43,456 bases of DNA from Kiritimatiellales bacterium (GTDB lineage Bacteria; Verrucomicrobiota; Kiritimatiellia; Kiritimatiellales; Pontiellaceae): NCBI GenBank assembly GCA_003230915.1, contig QIHI01000128.1:1-43456 (forward strand), given 5' to 3'. Both the position numbers and the translations under genes were made by a program. Shown in pieces: positions 35,290-43,270 of this stretch (position 1 is the stretch's first letter; every line of letters starts with the position of its first letter). Below the pieces are notes generated by a model. It was not told where the DNA came from, did no database searches, and was given only the letters and a program-made list of their open reading frames with translations.

Positions 35290-37516
35290 GTTTCCCTTCC
35301 TTGCTACCGGCCTGCCGCAAACCCATGTAGAAGATCACAAGCAAGGCCACGCAAAGGCCAAGCCATTTGGCAGAAGCGGCCGGATTTACGGTGAAGGTTG
35401 CAATCTGGTAGTATGCCGTGGAGACGACCCATGCCAACAAGGTTAGGTAGCTAACGGAAAAGAGCATCCAGCGCAGGCCGATTTCCCGGTAGATCGCCGC
35501 AAGCGCAGCAACGCACGGGGCGTAGATCAGAATAAAAAGCAGATAGGCAAAGGCCGCTTTTTCGCCCTGCTCTCCGAAGCGAGAAACCATGGTGGAATAG
35601 GAGGTGGATGAACTGGCCTCTTTCACCTCGTTCATTGCACTCCCTAGGCCGAGTGGTTCTTTGACGGATTCAAAGAACCCTTCAAAACCGGCGGGAATAG
35701 CGGCAAAGGCATCGATGATGCCTTGCCAAAAGTCGAACTGAACTTCGGCTTCTTCCGCAACGATCTCTTCCTGTGCTTCTAATTGGGCATAAATGGAGTC
35801 GAGCGTTCCCACAACGGCCTCCTTCGCGAAGATCCCAGTGAAGAGTCCGACGGTGGCCGGCCAGTTTTCATCGCGGATACCCATAGGGCGGAAGACTGGG
35901 GTCACGGCACGACTCATGGCGCTGAGTGCAGAGTTCTTGGAGTCACTATTGCCAAATGATCCGTCGGTTCCGAGCGAGTTAAGGAATCCGAGTACAGCGA
36001 CGATCAACAGGATCACCTTGCCGGCTTTGATGAGGAAGGAACTGAGACGGTGCCACGTGTGATACATCACGCCGCTGAGGGTCGGTAACAGCAGCCCGGT
36101 CATAACGGCCAGTCCGATGCCAATCAGGTAGAGCCCAAAAATCACGACACCACCACGTTGCGGAAAAAAGGCCGCCGCAAACAGGGTATAGATTGGAAGG
36201 CGCGCTCCGCACGACATAAACGGGTTCATCAGAATAGCGAGGATGCGATCGCGCCGACTCTCGAGCGTCCGGGTGGCCGCGATCCCCGGCACATTGCAGC
36301 CAAAGCCAACAAGCATCGGGATGAACGCCTTGCCAGGCAGGCCGATAGCTCGCAGAAAATGATCCATCACAAAAGCCGCGCGCGACATGTAGCCGGAGTC
36401 CTCCAAAAAGGACAGGCAGAGAAAGATGAAAAAAATGGGAGGAATGAACGTCGAGACGGTCTGGATTCCGCCGCCAATGCCTTCCGCCAGAATAGCCACC
36501 GCCCACGCCGGGAAATGGAGCATTTCGAGTAGCGCGCCAAACCCATCTACGAAGATGGTTCCGCACAGTCCGTCGAAAAAGTCGATAAACGGTCCACCGA
36601 CGTTGATGGTGAGGGCGAAGACCAGATACATGACACCGAAGAATACGGGGAAGCCAAGGAAGCGGTTGAGGACCAGCTTATCGACGGCATCGGAGAAGGT
36701 TTTTCGCATCTTGTCGCTACCCGCAGTCACGTCGCGCGCGAGGCCGTGAATGAAGCCGTAACGGCCGTTGGCAATAATAATGTCAATATCTTCACCGACG
36801 ATGCGCTCGACTTTTCTCAGCTGTTCTTCAAGATCGGGTAGTTGCGCGTGATCCGAGCCAATAATTTCCAAAGTTAGCTCATCTTTCTCAAGCAGTTTGA
36901 CCGCTAACCAGCGCGCGGAAATCTTTTTGCTCAGGGCGACATCGCTCAAGCTGAGTTCGAGCGACGAGATGACCTTCTCGATATCTTTTTCATAGGCAAT
37001 ACGAACGTCGGGCTTGTGGTGCGACTTACTAATATTGCAAGTGGCGGTTCGCAGTTCCTCCAACCCTCTTTTCTTGGAGGCCACAATAGGGATGACCGGG
37101 CAGCCCAAATGCCGTTCGAGATGTTCGACCTCGATTCGGATGCCACGCTGCTTGGCCACGTCCATCATGTTCAATGCCACGACCACCGGCACATTCATCT
37201 CGAGCAATTGGGTCGTCAGGTATAGATTGCGTTCTAGGTTTGAAGCATCAATCACGTTGACGACGACATCGGGAGCATCGAACAGGATATGCCTGCGAGC
37301 AACCTCTTCGTCGGGCGAAAGAGCGGAAAAGGAGTAGATTCCTGGCAGGTCGGTGACCTCTACGGTGGCATCGCAGTGCGTGTATTCACCCACGACGCGC
37401 TCTACAGTCACGCCGGGCCAGTTTCCGACGTGTTGCCGCGCACCCGTTAGAGCGTTGAATACAGTGGTTTTGCCACAGTTTGGATTACCTGCAAGGGCTA
37501 TCTTCAGGTTCTTCAT
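35282..37516 (-). CDS. feoB: ferrous iron transport protein B
   Basis: 744 residues. N-terminal GTPase with G1 GNPNCGKT at 10-17, the switch region VGNWPGVTVE, G3 DLPGIYSFS and G4 NMMD; a GDI-like helical spacer; then the membrane part with paired gates (FIPMLVGFGCNVPGIAATR, FMSCGARLPIYTLFA). It imports Fe2+ across the inner membrane. feoA ends on its start codon (TAATG overlap). Regulation is likely by the upstream DtxR-type protein. Confidence 0.97.
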   Translation of the reverse strand: MKNLKIALAGNPNCGKTTVFNALTGARQHVGNWPGVTVERVVGEYTHCDATVEVTDLPGIYSFSALSPDEEVARRHILFDAPDVVVNVIDASNLERNLYLTTQLLEMNVPVVVALNMMDVAKQRGIRIEVEHLERHLGCPVIPIVASKKRGLEELRTATCNISKSHHKPDVRIAYEKDIEKVISSLELSLSDVALSKKISARWLAVKLLEKDELTLEIIGSDHAQLPDLEEQLRKVERIVGEDIDIIIANGRYGFIHGLARDVTAGSDKMRKTFSDAVDKLVLNRFLGFPVFFGVMYLVFALTINVGGPFIDFFDGLCGTIFVDGFGALLEMLHFPAWAVAILAEGIGGGIQTVSTFIPPIFFIFLCLSFLEDSGYMSRAAFVMDHFLRAIGLPGKAFIPMLVGFGCNVPGIAATRTLESRRDRILAILMNPFMSCGARLPIYTLFAAAFFPQRGGVVIFGLYLIGIGLAVMTGLLLPTLSGVMYHTWHRLSSFLIKAGKVILLIVAVLGFLNSLGTDGSFGNSDSKNSALSAMSRAVTPVFRPMGIRDENWPATVGLFTGIFAKEAVVGTLDSIYAQLEAQEEIVAEEAEVQFDFWQGIIDAFAAIPAGFEGFFESVKEPLGLGSAMNEVKEASSSTSYSTMVSRFGEQGEKAAFAYLLFILIYAPCVAALAAIYREIGLRWMLFSVSYLTLLAWVVSTAYYQIATFTVNPAASAKWLGLCVALLVIFYMGLRQAGSKEGKRA

Positions 37517-37740
37517 TATTGCTCAACCTCGAACGCATCGGCCTCATCGCTACGCAACACCAAGCGCGATCCCTTCACTTCGATCTCGATCGGCCCGCCG
37601 AACGGGGCTTTGCGAACCACAGTAAACTCAGCGTTGCGGGTTAAACCCATGCGCAACAGCTTCTGGCGGTATTGGGGATCGGACGTAGTGAATTTCGAAA
37701 CTGTTCCTTTTTCGCCCTCTTTCATCGTTTTGAGTTTCAT
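37516..37740 (-). CDS. feoA: ferrous iron transport protein A
   Basis: 74 residues, an SH3-like FeoA domain (TVSKFTTSDPQYRQKLLRMG, LTRNAEFTVVRKAPFGGPIE). FeoA is an essential accessory of FeoB. Overlaps feoB by one base and follows the 63-residue gene by 35 bases. Confidence 0.93.
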   Translation of the reverse strand: MKLKTMKEGEKGTVSKFTTSDPQYRQKLLRMGLTRNAEFTVVRKAPFGGPIEIEVKGSRLVLRSDEADAFEVEQ

Positions 37741-37775
37741 CGGTATCTTTCAGCATCCTGATTTAAAGCACTATA

Positions 37776-37967
37776 TCAATCTCTCAAACAGCGTTGTGCA
37801 CCGTCGACCACATAGCGGTACTGCTTCCCGCAATGAATAATGATCTCCTTCTGACCCTTTTTCAAAATCCGGAAGTCGATGCGTATTTCACCATAGCCAT
37901 CATGCTCCATAAGCATGTTGTACAAGGCGTTCATTCGTTTTTTTACGTCTTCGTGGCAATCCGCCAT
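37776..37967 (-). CDS. small protein of unknown function, first gene of the feo operon
   Basis: 63 residues; I do not recognise it. It contains three cysteines (Cys4, then CGKQYRYVVDG and the near-C-terminal QRCLRD), several histidines (MADCHEDV, LMEHDG, IIIHCGK) and a charged helical N-terminal half. Its start lies directly downstream of the iron-box promoter and it is followed 35 bases later by feoA, so it is almost certainly transcribed with feoAB. A role in iron handling, metallochaperone or FeoA/B adaptor, is only guilt by association. Confidence 0.7.
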   Translation of the reverse strand: MADCHEDVKKRMNALYNMLMEHDGYGEIRIDFRILKKGQKEIIIHCGKQYRYVVDGAQRCLRD

Positions 37968-37996
37968 GAGCCTATTCCTACTAAAAAAGTCTGGGT

Positions 37997-38024
37997 AATT
38001 TAGCCCTTATCTACTTTAGGTCAA
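37997..38024 (-). promoter_or_regulatory. feo operon promoter
   Basis: Minus strand TTGACC (complement of 38019-38024), 16-base spacer, TAAATT (complement of 37997-38002). The -35 lies within iron-box 1 (38016-38030). Confidence 0.6.
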
Positions 38025-38030
38025 CCCTAA
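38016..38030. promoter_or_regulatory. DtxR-type operator, box 1
   Basis: TTAGG-TCAAC-CCTAA, a perfect inverted repeat with the half-site known from DtxR/IdeR boxes (TTAGGTTAGSCTAACCTAA). It covers the -35 of the feo promoter, so occupation should repress feo. Confidence 0.7.
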
Positions 38031-38051
38031 TTCAGTCATTATCTTTGGTGC

Positions 38052-38066
38052 GCCTAACATTTAGGC
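38052..38066. promoter_or_regulatory. DtxR-type operator, box 2
   Basis: GCCTAA-CAT-TTAGGC, a perfect 6-base inverted pair with the same TTAGG/CCTAA half-sites, 21 bases from box 1 (half-sites in reversed order). It lies between box 1 and the end of the regulator gene. Confidence 0.6.
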
Positions 38067-38090
38067 AGGTAGGGGATTTCAGCATAGAAA

Positions 38091-38573
38091 TCAATCTACT
38101 CCGCACTGATCGCAGTGCGGGGAATTGGGATCTTGCACCCTACAAAAGTAGGCCATCGCACTCTCCTGCCATCGGGCGGTGAATTCAGGACATTTTTCGG
38201 TGTACTCTGCAAAACCCACCAACCGCTGGAGAATATGGTCGGGAATGGTATGTTCCATAGTGCAGGCAAACTCTTCGGCTTCGTCCCGGGGAATGCCCAG
38301 CACCTGTGTAAAGAAGTGCAGTAGAGCCTCGTGCTTCCCAGCGATCCCCCCTGCAATACCCCGACCGCGCTCGGTTAGGGTGACTGATCCATAGGGCACA
38401 TAGTTGATCAACCCCTTGTCCGCCAGCGCTTTCAACGCCCCAGTCACCGAAGCGGCACGCACCTTCATGCGAGCGGCAATTTCCTTTGGTCGGATCTTTC
38501 CGACTTCCCTCGAAAGGAAAAAAATCATTTCCAGATAGTCTTCCTGACTAGCACTAAGCGAGTTTTCATTCAT
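38091..38573 (-). CDS. DtxR/MntR-family metal-dependent regulator
   Basis: 160 residues: winged helix (residues ~8-70) and metal-binding dimerisation domain, without the SH3 domain of full DtxR. Likely ligands are Asp12 in SQEDYLEM, His81 and His86, and the set Cys104-Glu107-His108 in ACTMEHTIPDHIL. Cys at 104 is the DtxR-like (iron) residue; Asp at 12 is the MntR-like residue (DtxR has Met). The tail has HCDQCG, perhaps a further metal or redox site. Position directly upstream of feo, and the TTAGG/CCTAA boxes, argue for iron-responsive repression. Confidence 0.88.
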   Translation of the reverse strand: MNENSLSASQEDYLEMIFFLSREVGKIRPKEIAARMKVRAASVTGALKALADKGLINYVPYGSVTLTERGRGIAGGIAGKHEALLHFFTQVLGIPRDEAEEFACTMEHTIPDHILQRLVGFAEYTEKCPEFTARWQESAMAYFCRVQDPNSPHCDQCGVD

Positions 38574-38675
38574 GAGTTCTTATTAGCAAACGTTCATTCA
38601 GGCCGGCAACCCCTCATTAAAACTTCATTTATCGGGAAGTATTGGTTCGAGAGAATATCCTGATCCGCGCACCTG

Positions 38676-39449
38676 TTAATTGGGGAATCGGAAAGAGACG
38701 CCGCTTCCAGTAAACCAATCTTCCGCATCGTCTGATAGGCCTACGCCGGCGAATAGGTCTAGCTGAAGGTTTTCTCGGAGCAAGTAGGTAAACCCTCCGT
38801 CAAACGAATGCGCCACACCTGAAGCACTCATCCCTATGTCGCCAAAGAATTCGATATAGCTTCCTAATTTCTCGGACAATCCCATACCCAGAGCGGCAGT
38901 GTACACAAATGAAGACTCTGTAGAGTCATCTTCGGTCGCCCATTCGGCACCGAGGTTATAGCCGAGGGAAAAGATCTCCGAAAGCGTATGAGAGAAAGCA
39001 AATCGAAAACTCGGGTCGATTTCATTGCGCGAGACGCCATCGCTTCCCGACGGGATCGAGACCCCGCCCATCAGTGCGATTTCTGGACGAACCCTCCGTT
39101 CTTCGACCAGGTAAACCTTTGCGCCCAGCTCAAAATCACCCCAATTAGAGGCTCCATCGCCCGAAATCGTATTTTGGTATCCGCTCCAACCCAGCCGCAG
39201 TTCCACTCGCTCCAACACTCCAATCCTAAAAAGCGTTTGAGGGATATGGTGTGCCTTGAGATCGCCCTCTTTCGTATACAGCCACCCTAACTCTGCCTGA
39301 ATATATCCTGGTTCCACGACGGAACTGGACTCCGTGGCATCGGGTCGATCAGTCACCATTTCTCCGGCCAGCGCAACGTTAACCCAAAACCCTGCACAAA
39401 TTCCGCTTATCAAGACTCGGACAAAAGCCCGCTGTACATCAAATCTCAT
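38676..39449 (-). CDS. outer-membrane beta-barrel protein, Phenol_MetA_deg/transporter-like
   Basis: 257 residues. A signal peptide (residues ~9-29, VLISGICAGFWVNVALAGE) is followed by the motif VTDRPDATESSSVVEPGYIQ, typical of the MetA-pathway/'transporter' barrel family, then alternating beta strands to a C-terminal phenylalanine-containing FRFPN. Role unknown; some relatives sit in aromatic-degradation clusters, which are absent here. Start at 39449 supported by a GGGGAGAG ribosome site. TATAGT (complement of 39477-39482) might be the -10. Confidence 0.8.
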   Translation of the reverse strand: MRFDVQRAFVRVLISGICAGFWVNVALAGEMVTDRPDATESSSVVEPGYIQAELGWLYTKEGDLKAHHIPQTLFRIGVLERVELRLGWSGYQNTISGDGASNWGDFELGAKVYLVEERRVRPEIALMGGVSIPSGSDGVSRNEIDPSFRFAFSHTLSEIFSLGYNLGAEWATEDDSTESSFVYTAALGMGLSEKLGSYIEFFGDIGMSASGVAHSFDGGFTYLLRENLQLDLFAGVGLSDDAEDWFTGSGVSFRFPN

Positions 39450-39647
39450 CACTCTCTCCCCATTTGTTTGAATTTCACTATAAAAACACCAAAAACCTGT
39501 ACAAGTACTGTATTCAATCAAACTTATGAGCGGCGAAGCTATCAATTACGCTCACACCATATCAATCTCGTAAGCCAATTTTTCCAACCCCTCCCCAAGG
39601 GGTAGATTTCATCTAAATAGCTCGCATTCGACCCCCCTCCGCTTATC

Positions 39648-41375
39648 ATGCTGTCCATGGATTTTTCGAGCCAGATCAAGGCGCTATTCAAACCGCCCGT
39701 ACGCACGCACCCGCCCACGGCGGAGCTGTCGGTGAAGAGGGGAACCTGCTCGAAAGCGAAGGATTTCCACTGGCTGGAGACCAATATTCCGTGCCAAAAA
39801 TCCTGCCCCGCCTCGACCGATATCCCTGCCTACCTCACCGCCATCGCCGAGGGCAACCCGGACGAGGCCTATCGGATCAACCTGCGCGACAACGTCTTCC
39901 CCGCCGTGCTTGGTCGCGTCTGCTCGCGCCCGTGCGAGGCCGCCTGCCGCCATGGCTACGATAGCCTCGGCGATCCCGTCGCCATCTGCTTTTCCAAACG
40001 CTCGGCGGCCGACTTCCAAACCGCAACCCCCGTCCTGCTCGACCCCTGGTTTCCCAGCTCGGGCAAGCGGGTGGCCATCGTCGGCTCCGGCGTCGCCGGG
40101 TTGGCTGCGGCCCGCAATCTCGCCCTGCTCGGCCATGGTGTGACGGTCTACGAAAAGCACAACGTTCCCGGCGGCATGCTCAACCAAGGGATTCCTGAAT
40201 TCCGCCTGCCGCGCGATATCATCGACCACGAAATCGAACAAATCACCGCGCTCGGCGTCGAGATCCTCTGCAATACAGCAATTGGAAAAGACCTGCCGTT
40301 CGATGAACTGCTCAATTCCGCCGACGCCGTCATCATGGCCGCCGGAACACTAAAGCCCAACCTACTCGACCTGCCCGGCCACGAACTGCTCGGCATTCGC
40401 CACGGCCTCGACTTCCTGCTGGAGGTCAATGAAACCGGCACGGCGGAGCTTGGCGAACACGTCATCGTGATTGGTGGCGGGTTTACAGCCATGGACTGCG
40501 CCCGCACCGCCCGACGGCTCGGCGCGCAGACGTCCGAATTCAACCTCAAGGTGCTCTACCGCCGCACAAAAGAAAACATGCGCGTAACACCCGGTGAGCT
40601 GGAGGAGCTCGATGCTGAAAGCATCCCGCTCGAATGCCACGCCACGCCGCTCGCCTATCTTGAACAGGGCGGTCGGCTGACGGGCATGCGCTTTCGCCGC
40701 ACCGGCACACACGAAGAGTTCGATGTACCGGCGGATACGGTTCTGCTGGCCACGGGCCAGTTTCCCGAATGTTCATGGCAGGAAGAGCCCACCGAAAAGG
40801 TATTTACGGCAGGCGACTATGCCACGGGCGCGACCTCGCTCATCGATGCCATCGGCCACGCCAAAGCCGTGGTTGAGGAAGTCGATGCTTTCCTTATGGG
40901 TGAAAAGAGGCTGGAAAAGACCGTACGCATTGAGACCGTCCAAGCTACCGGCCGAACCCGCAAAATGGATGATATTCAGCGGAAGACCATGCCCGCACTT
41001 CCCATTGTTGATAGGGATCTGCCGAGCGAGGTGGAGCGTGGCTACGATAAGGCCACTGCGCAGGAGGAAGCCCAGCGCTGCTACCGCTGCAACTATAAAT
41101 TCGAGATCGACCAAGACAAGTGCATCAAGTGCGACTGGTGCCTGCGGGCCAAACCCCGTCCCGAGTGCATCCTGATGCTGAAGGAAATCCACCGCGATGA
41201 CGAGGGGCGGACGGTTTCGTGGGAAACTGCAGATTCCATGCGCGATATGAACATGATCTGGATCAACCCCGACGAATGCATCCGCTGCGGCGCCTGTCTT
41301 GCGGCCTGTCCAGTCGATGCCATTAATCTCCAGCGGGTTTCGCTTTCTTCCGATCCGGTGATTCGAGAATCTTAG
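39648..41375 (+). CDS. GltD-like FAD/NAD(P) oxidoreductase with C-terminal ferredoxin domain
   Basis: 575 residues. N-terminal Fer4_20 domain with cysteines at 34, 49, 53, 92, 96 and 100 (CQKSC, RVCSRPCEAAC); FAD site VAIVGSGVAGLAAARNLA at 142-159; NAD(P) site VIVIGGGFTAMDCART; and C-terminal clusters: DKCIKCDWCLRAKPRPEC, where the fourth Cys is displaced, and a regular CIRCGACLAACPVD. Such proteins are flavin electron-transfer subunits related to the small subunit of glutamate synthase and NfnB. No glutamate synthase large subunit is adjacent. Followed 22 bases later by the P-loop/DRTGG gene. ATG 39657 is an alternative start. Confidence 0.88.
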   Translation: MLSMDFSSQIKALFKPPVRTHPPTAELSVKRGTCSKAKDFHWLETNIPCQKSCPASTDIPAYLTAIAEGNPDEAYRINLRDNVFPAVLGRVCSRPCEAACRHGYDSLGDPVAICFSKRSAADFQTATPVLLDPWFPSSGKRVAIVGSGVAGLAAARNLALLGHGVTVYEKHNVPGGMLNQGIPEFRLPRDIIDHEIEQITALGVEILCNTAIGKDLPFDELLNSADAVIMAAGTLKPNLLDLPGHELLGIRHGLDFLLEVNETGTAELGEHVIVIGGGFTAMDCARTARRLGAQTSEFNLKVLYRRTKENMRVTPGELEELDAESIPLECHATPLAYLEQGGRLTGMRFRRTGTHEEFDVPADTVLLATGQFPECSWQEEPTEKVFTAGDYATGATSLIDAIGHAKAVVEEVDAFLMGEKRLEKTVRIETVQATGRTRKMDDIQRKTMPALPIVDRDLPSEVERGYDKATAQEEAQRCYRCNYKFEIDQDKCIKCDWCLRAKPRPECILMLKEIHRDDEGRTVSWETADSMRDMNMIWINPDECIRCGACLAACPVDAINLQRVSLSSDPVIRES

Positions 41376-41397
41376 TCCAAGCCTGAAGGAGGCTCCC

Positions 41398-42564
41398 ATG
41401 AGTAAACCTATTGTTGTATTCATTGCCGGCGAACGACAGCACGCTGGAAAGACCGTGACCAGCCTCGGCATGATTTCAGCGCTGTGCAAACACATCGATC
41501 CCGCAGATATTGGCTATTTCAAACCCGTCGGCCAAGAACTCGTCACGTTGCCCTCCGGCGAGCGGATCGACAAAGACGTTCGCATCGTCCAGGAGTTTAC
41601 CGACCTCGATATGCCCGATATGGGTATGCTCTCTTCGGTGCGCGTGGTCTCGGGCGTGACGCGCGAATACATCGCGAGCAATAATCCACAGGAACGCACG
41701 GCCAACTTCGAGCGGGCCATCCATCAATCGATGGAACACCTTTCCAATAAAAAGCTGATCATTGCCGAAGGAACCGGACATCCCGGGGTCGGCTCCGTGA
41801 TCGGCCTTTCCAACGCGCGTGTGGCCAATATGCTTGATGCACGCATTCTCTATCTTGTTGGCGGCGGCATTGGCCGGACGCTCGACGAGTTGGAGGTCGA
41901 TCTCTCCTACTTTTCTCACAAGCACTGCCGCGTGTCTGGTGTCTTGTTCAACAAGGTGCGCCCCAGCAAGGTGGATATGATGCGCGAAAGTCTGCACGAG
42001 AAGGTTCTCGAGCGCATCTTCCCAGAATGGGATCCCTCGCTGAAAATCTTTGGCTACATGCCCCGGGTGAAATATCTAAACAACCCCTCCATGCAACTCA
42101 TCCGCCACAGCTTCAAGGAACACCGGATCGTCGAAGGTTGCGCGAATGGAGCCTGGCACATGGCCTGCCGGAAGATTGTGGTGGTTTCGCAGGGGTCGAA
42201 TGTATTCCAGCCCGAAGGTCATCTAAAATCGCGCGATATTGCCGTAATCGGTGCGGGATCGCATACCCGCCTCAAACGGATCATCGAATACAACGATGCC
42301 CTACCCGGTGAAAAACTCGGGGGCATCATCCTCACCTGCTCCACCGATAAGATGCCGGATCCGATCGCACTCGAATGGCTGGCTCAGAGCGACATCCCCT
42401 CCATTGTCGTGGAACAGGACACCGCCGATGCCGATATGATGCTGCACAAATGCTTCAGCAACACCAAGCTTCAGCTCTACGACAAAAAGAAGCACCAGCA
42501 AATCATCAACCTCTTCGCCGAGAGCTTCGATGCCAAGCGCTTCATCAAAAGCTACGGCCTGTAG
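41398..42564 (+). CDS. BioD-like P-loop NTPase with DRTGG domain
   Basis: 388 residues. Residues 1-~210 form a deethiobiotin-synthetase-like P-loop (AAA_26) domain with Walker A GERQHAGKTVTSLG and FKPVGQE; residues ~220-330 resemble a DRTGG domain (GGIILTCSTDKMPD), as found in the N-terminal half of some phosphotransacetylases and in HPr kinase-like proteins. No phosphotransacetylase domain is present. Function unknown; likely a nucleotide-sensing regulator or ligase-like enzyme. AGGAGG directly upstream (41389-41394). Gap 42565-42722 after it holds two short GC-rich hairpins but no gene. Confidence 0.78.
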   Translation: MSKPIVVFIAGERQHAGKTVTSLGMISALCKHIDPADIGYFKPVGQELVTLPSGERIDKDVRIVQEFTDLDMPDMGMLSSVRVVSGVTREYIASNNPQERTANFERAIHQSMEHLSNKKLIIAEGTGHPGVGSVIGLSNARVANMLDARILYLVGGGIGRTLDELEVDLSYFSHKHCRVSGVLFNKVRPSKVDMMRESLHEKVLERIFPEWDPSLKIFGYMPRVKYLNNPSMQLIRHSFKEHRIVEGCANGAWHMACRKIVVVSQGSNVFQPEGHLKSRDIAVIGAGSHTRLKRIIEYNDALPGEKLGGIILTCSTDKMPDPIALEWLAQSDIPSIVVEQDTADADMMLHKCFSNTKLQLYDKKKHQQIINLFAESFDAKRFIKSYGL

Positions 42565-42722
42565 GGCCGAATCAATCTCGGTCGGTTAAACCCGACTCAA
42601 GCCGATCTTGGTAGACTGTAAATTTAAATGCCTACCGAGGCGTCCAAACCGAAAATAGTCGGAAACCTAGTGCGTATCCTTCCGTTGGTCTCTCATCTAT
42701 AACCGCGAAAGTGCAAACAGCA

Positions 42723-43157
42723 TTATGCCCTCTTCACATGGCACGGCGTGGCGTGGAGCAGATTTTCGGAGACAGGGCAGCGGGCATCGACTTCGTGAAT
42801 GAAGGCCTCTTTTTCCTCGTCCGTCATATCGGCATCAATGTCCACCGTGATGGTGAACCCCTCGAACCCAACGCGCCCATCGATCGACTTTCCGAGTAGC
42901 CCATCCGTATCGAGCGACCCCTCCACCTTAATATCCATGCCGCGCAATTCAATCCGCTGCTGCATCGCGACGATGCGGCCAATCGTTCCGATACACCCGG
43001 CTAGCGAGGCTAGCAGTAACTCCAGCGGGGTCGGCCCCGTATCGGTTCCGCCGGCATTGGCCGGCTGATCAATCACCGCCTTATGCCCTCTAATATCGCT
43101 TTCGATGACAAACTTTGATCCGAGCTTTGATTCAACAACTACCGTTTTTTGCGCCAT
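42723..43157 (-). CDS. OsmC/Ohr family protein
   Basis: 144 residues. OsmC fold with the two redox-active cysteines Cys55 (in LLASLAGCIGT) and Cys127 (in DARCPVSENL), the arrangement used for thiol-dependent reduction of organic hydroperoxides. Sequence is of the YhfA-like OsmC branch. Cytoplasmic. Preceded on the same strand by priA beyond the 43200-43270 palindrome. Confidence 0.9.
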   Translation of the reverse strand: MAQKTVVVESKLGSKFVIESDIRGHKAVIDQPANAGGTDTGPTPLELLLASLAGCIGTIGRIVAMQQRIELRGMDIKVEGSLDTDGLLGKSIDGRVGFEGFTITVDIDADMTDEEKEAFIHEVDARCPVSENLLHATPCHVKRA

Positions 43158-43199
43158 GACCCACTCCCTTTATTTTGATTAAGGGCAGAGTAGCAAAAT

Positions 43200-43270
43200 G
43201 TAGACGAGTGCTTCCAGCCTCGTTGCGCACGAACGGCTCAGTTGCAACGAGGCTGGAAGCACTCGTCTAC
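43200..43270. repeat. 27-bp perfect inverted repeat (REP-like element) at the 3' end of priA
   Basis: Left arm 43200-43226 begins GTAGACGAGTGCTTCC and ends CGTTGC; right arm 43244-43270 is its exact reverse complement over 27 bases, with a 17-base loop. The element contains the stop codon of priA (43267-43269). The GAGGCTGGAAGC core is characteristic of REP-like dispersed repeats in PVC genomes. It could also end priA transcription, though no T run follows. Confidence 0.9.

Noticed and set aside
42555-42596. Two short hairpins (CGGCC-TGTAG-GGCCG and GTCGG-TTAAAC-CCGAC) after the DRTGG gene as terminator
   Set aside because: Stems of only five pairs and no T run; possible but not supported.
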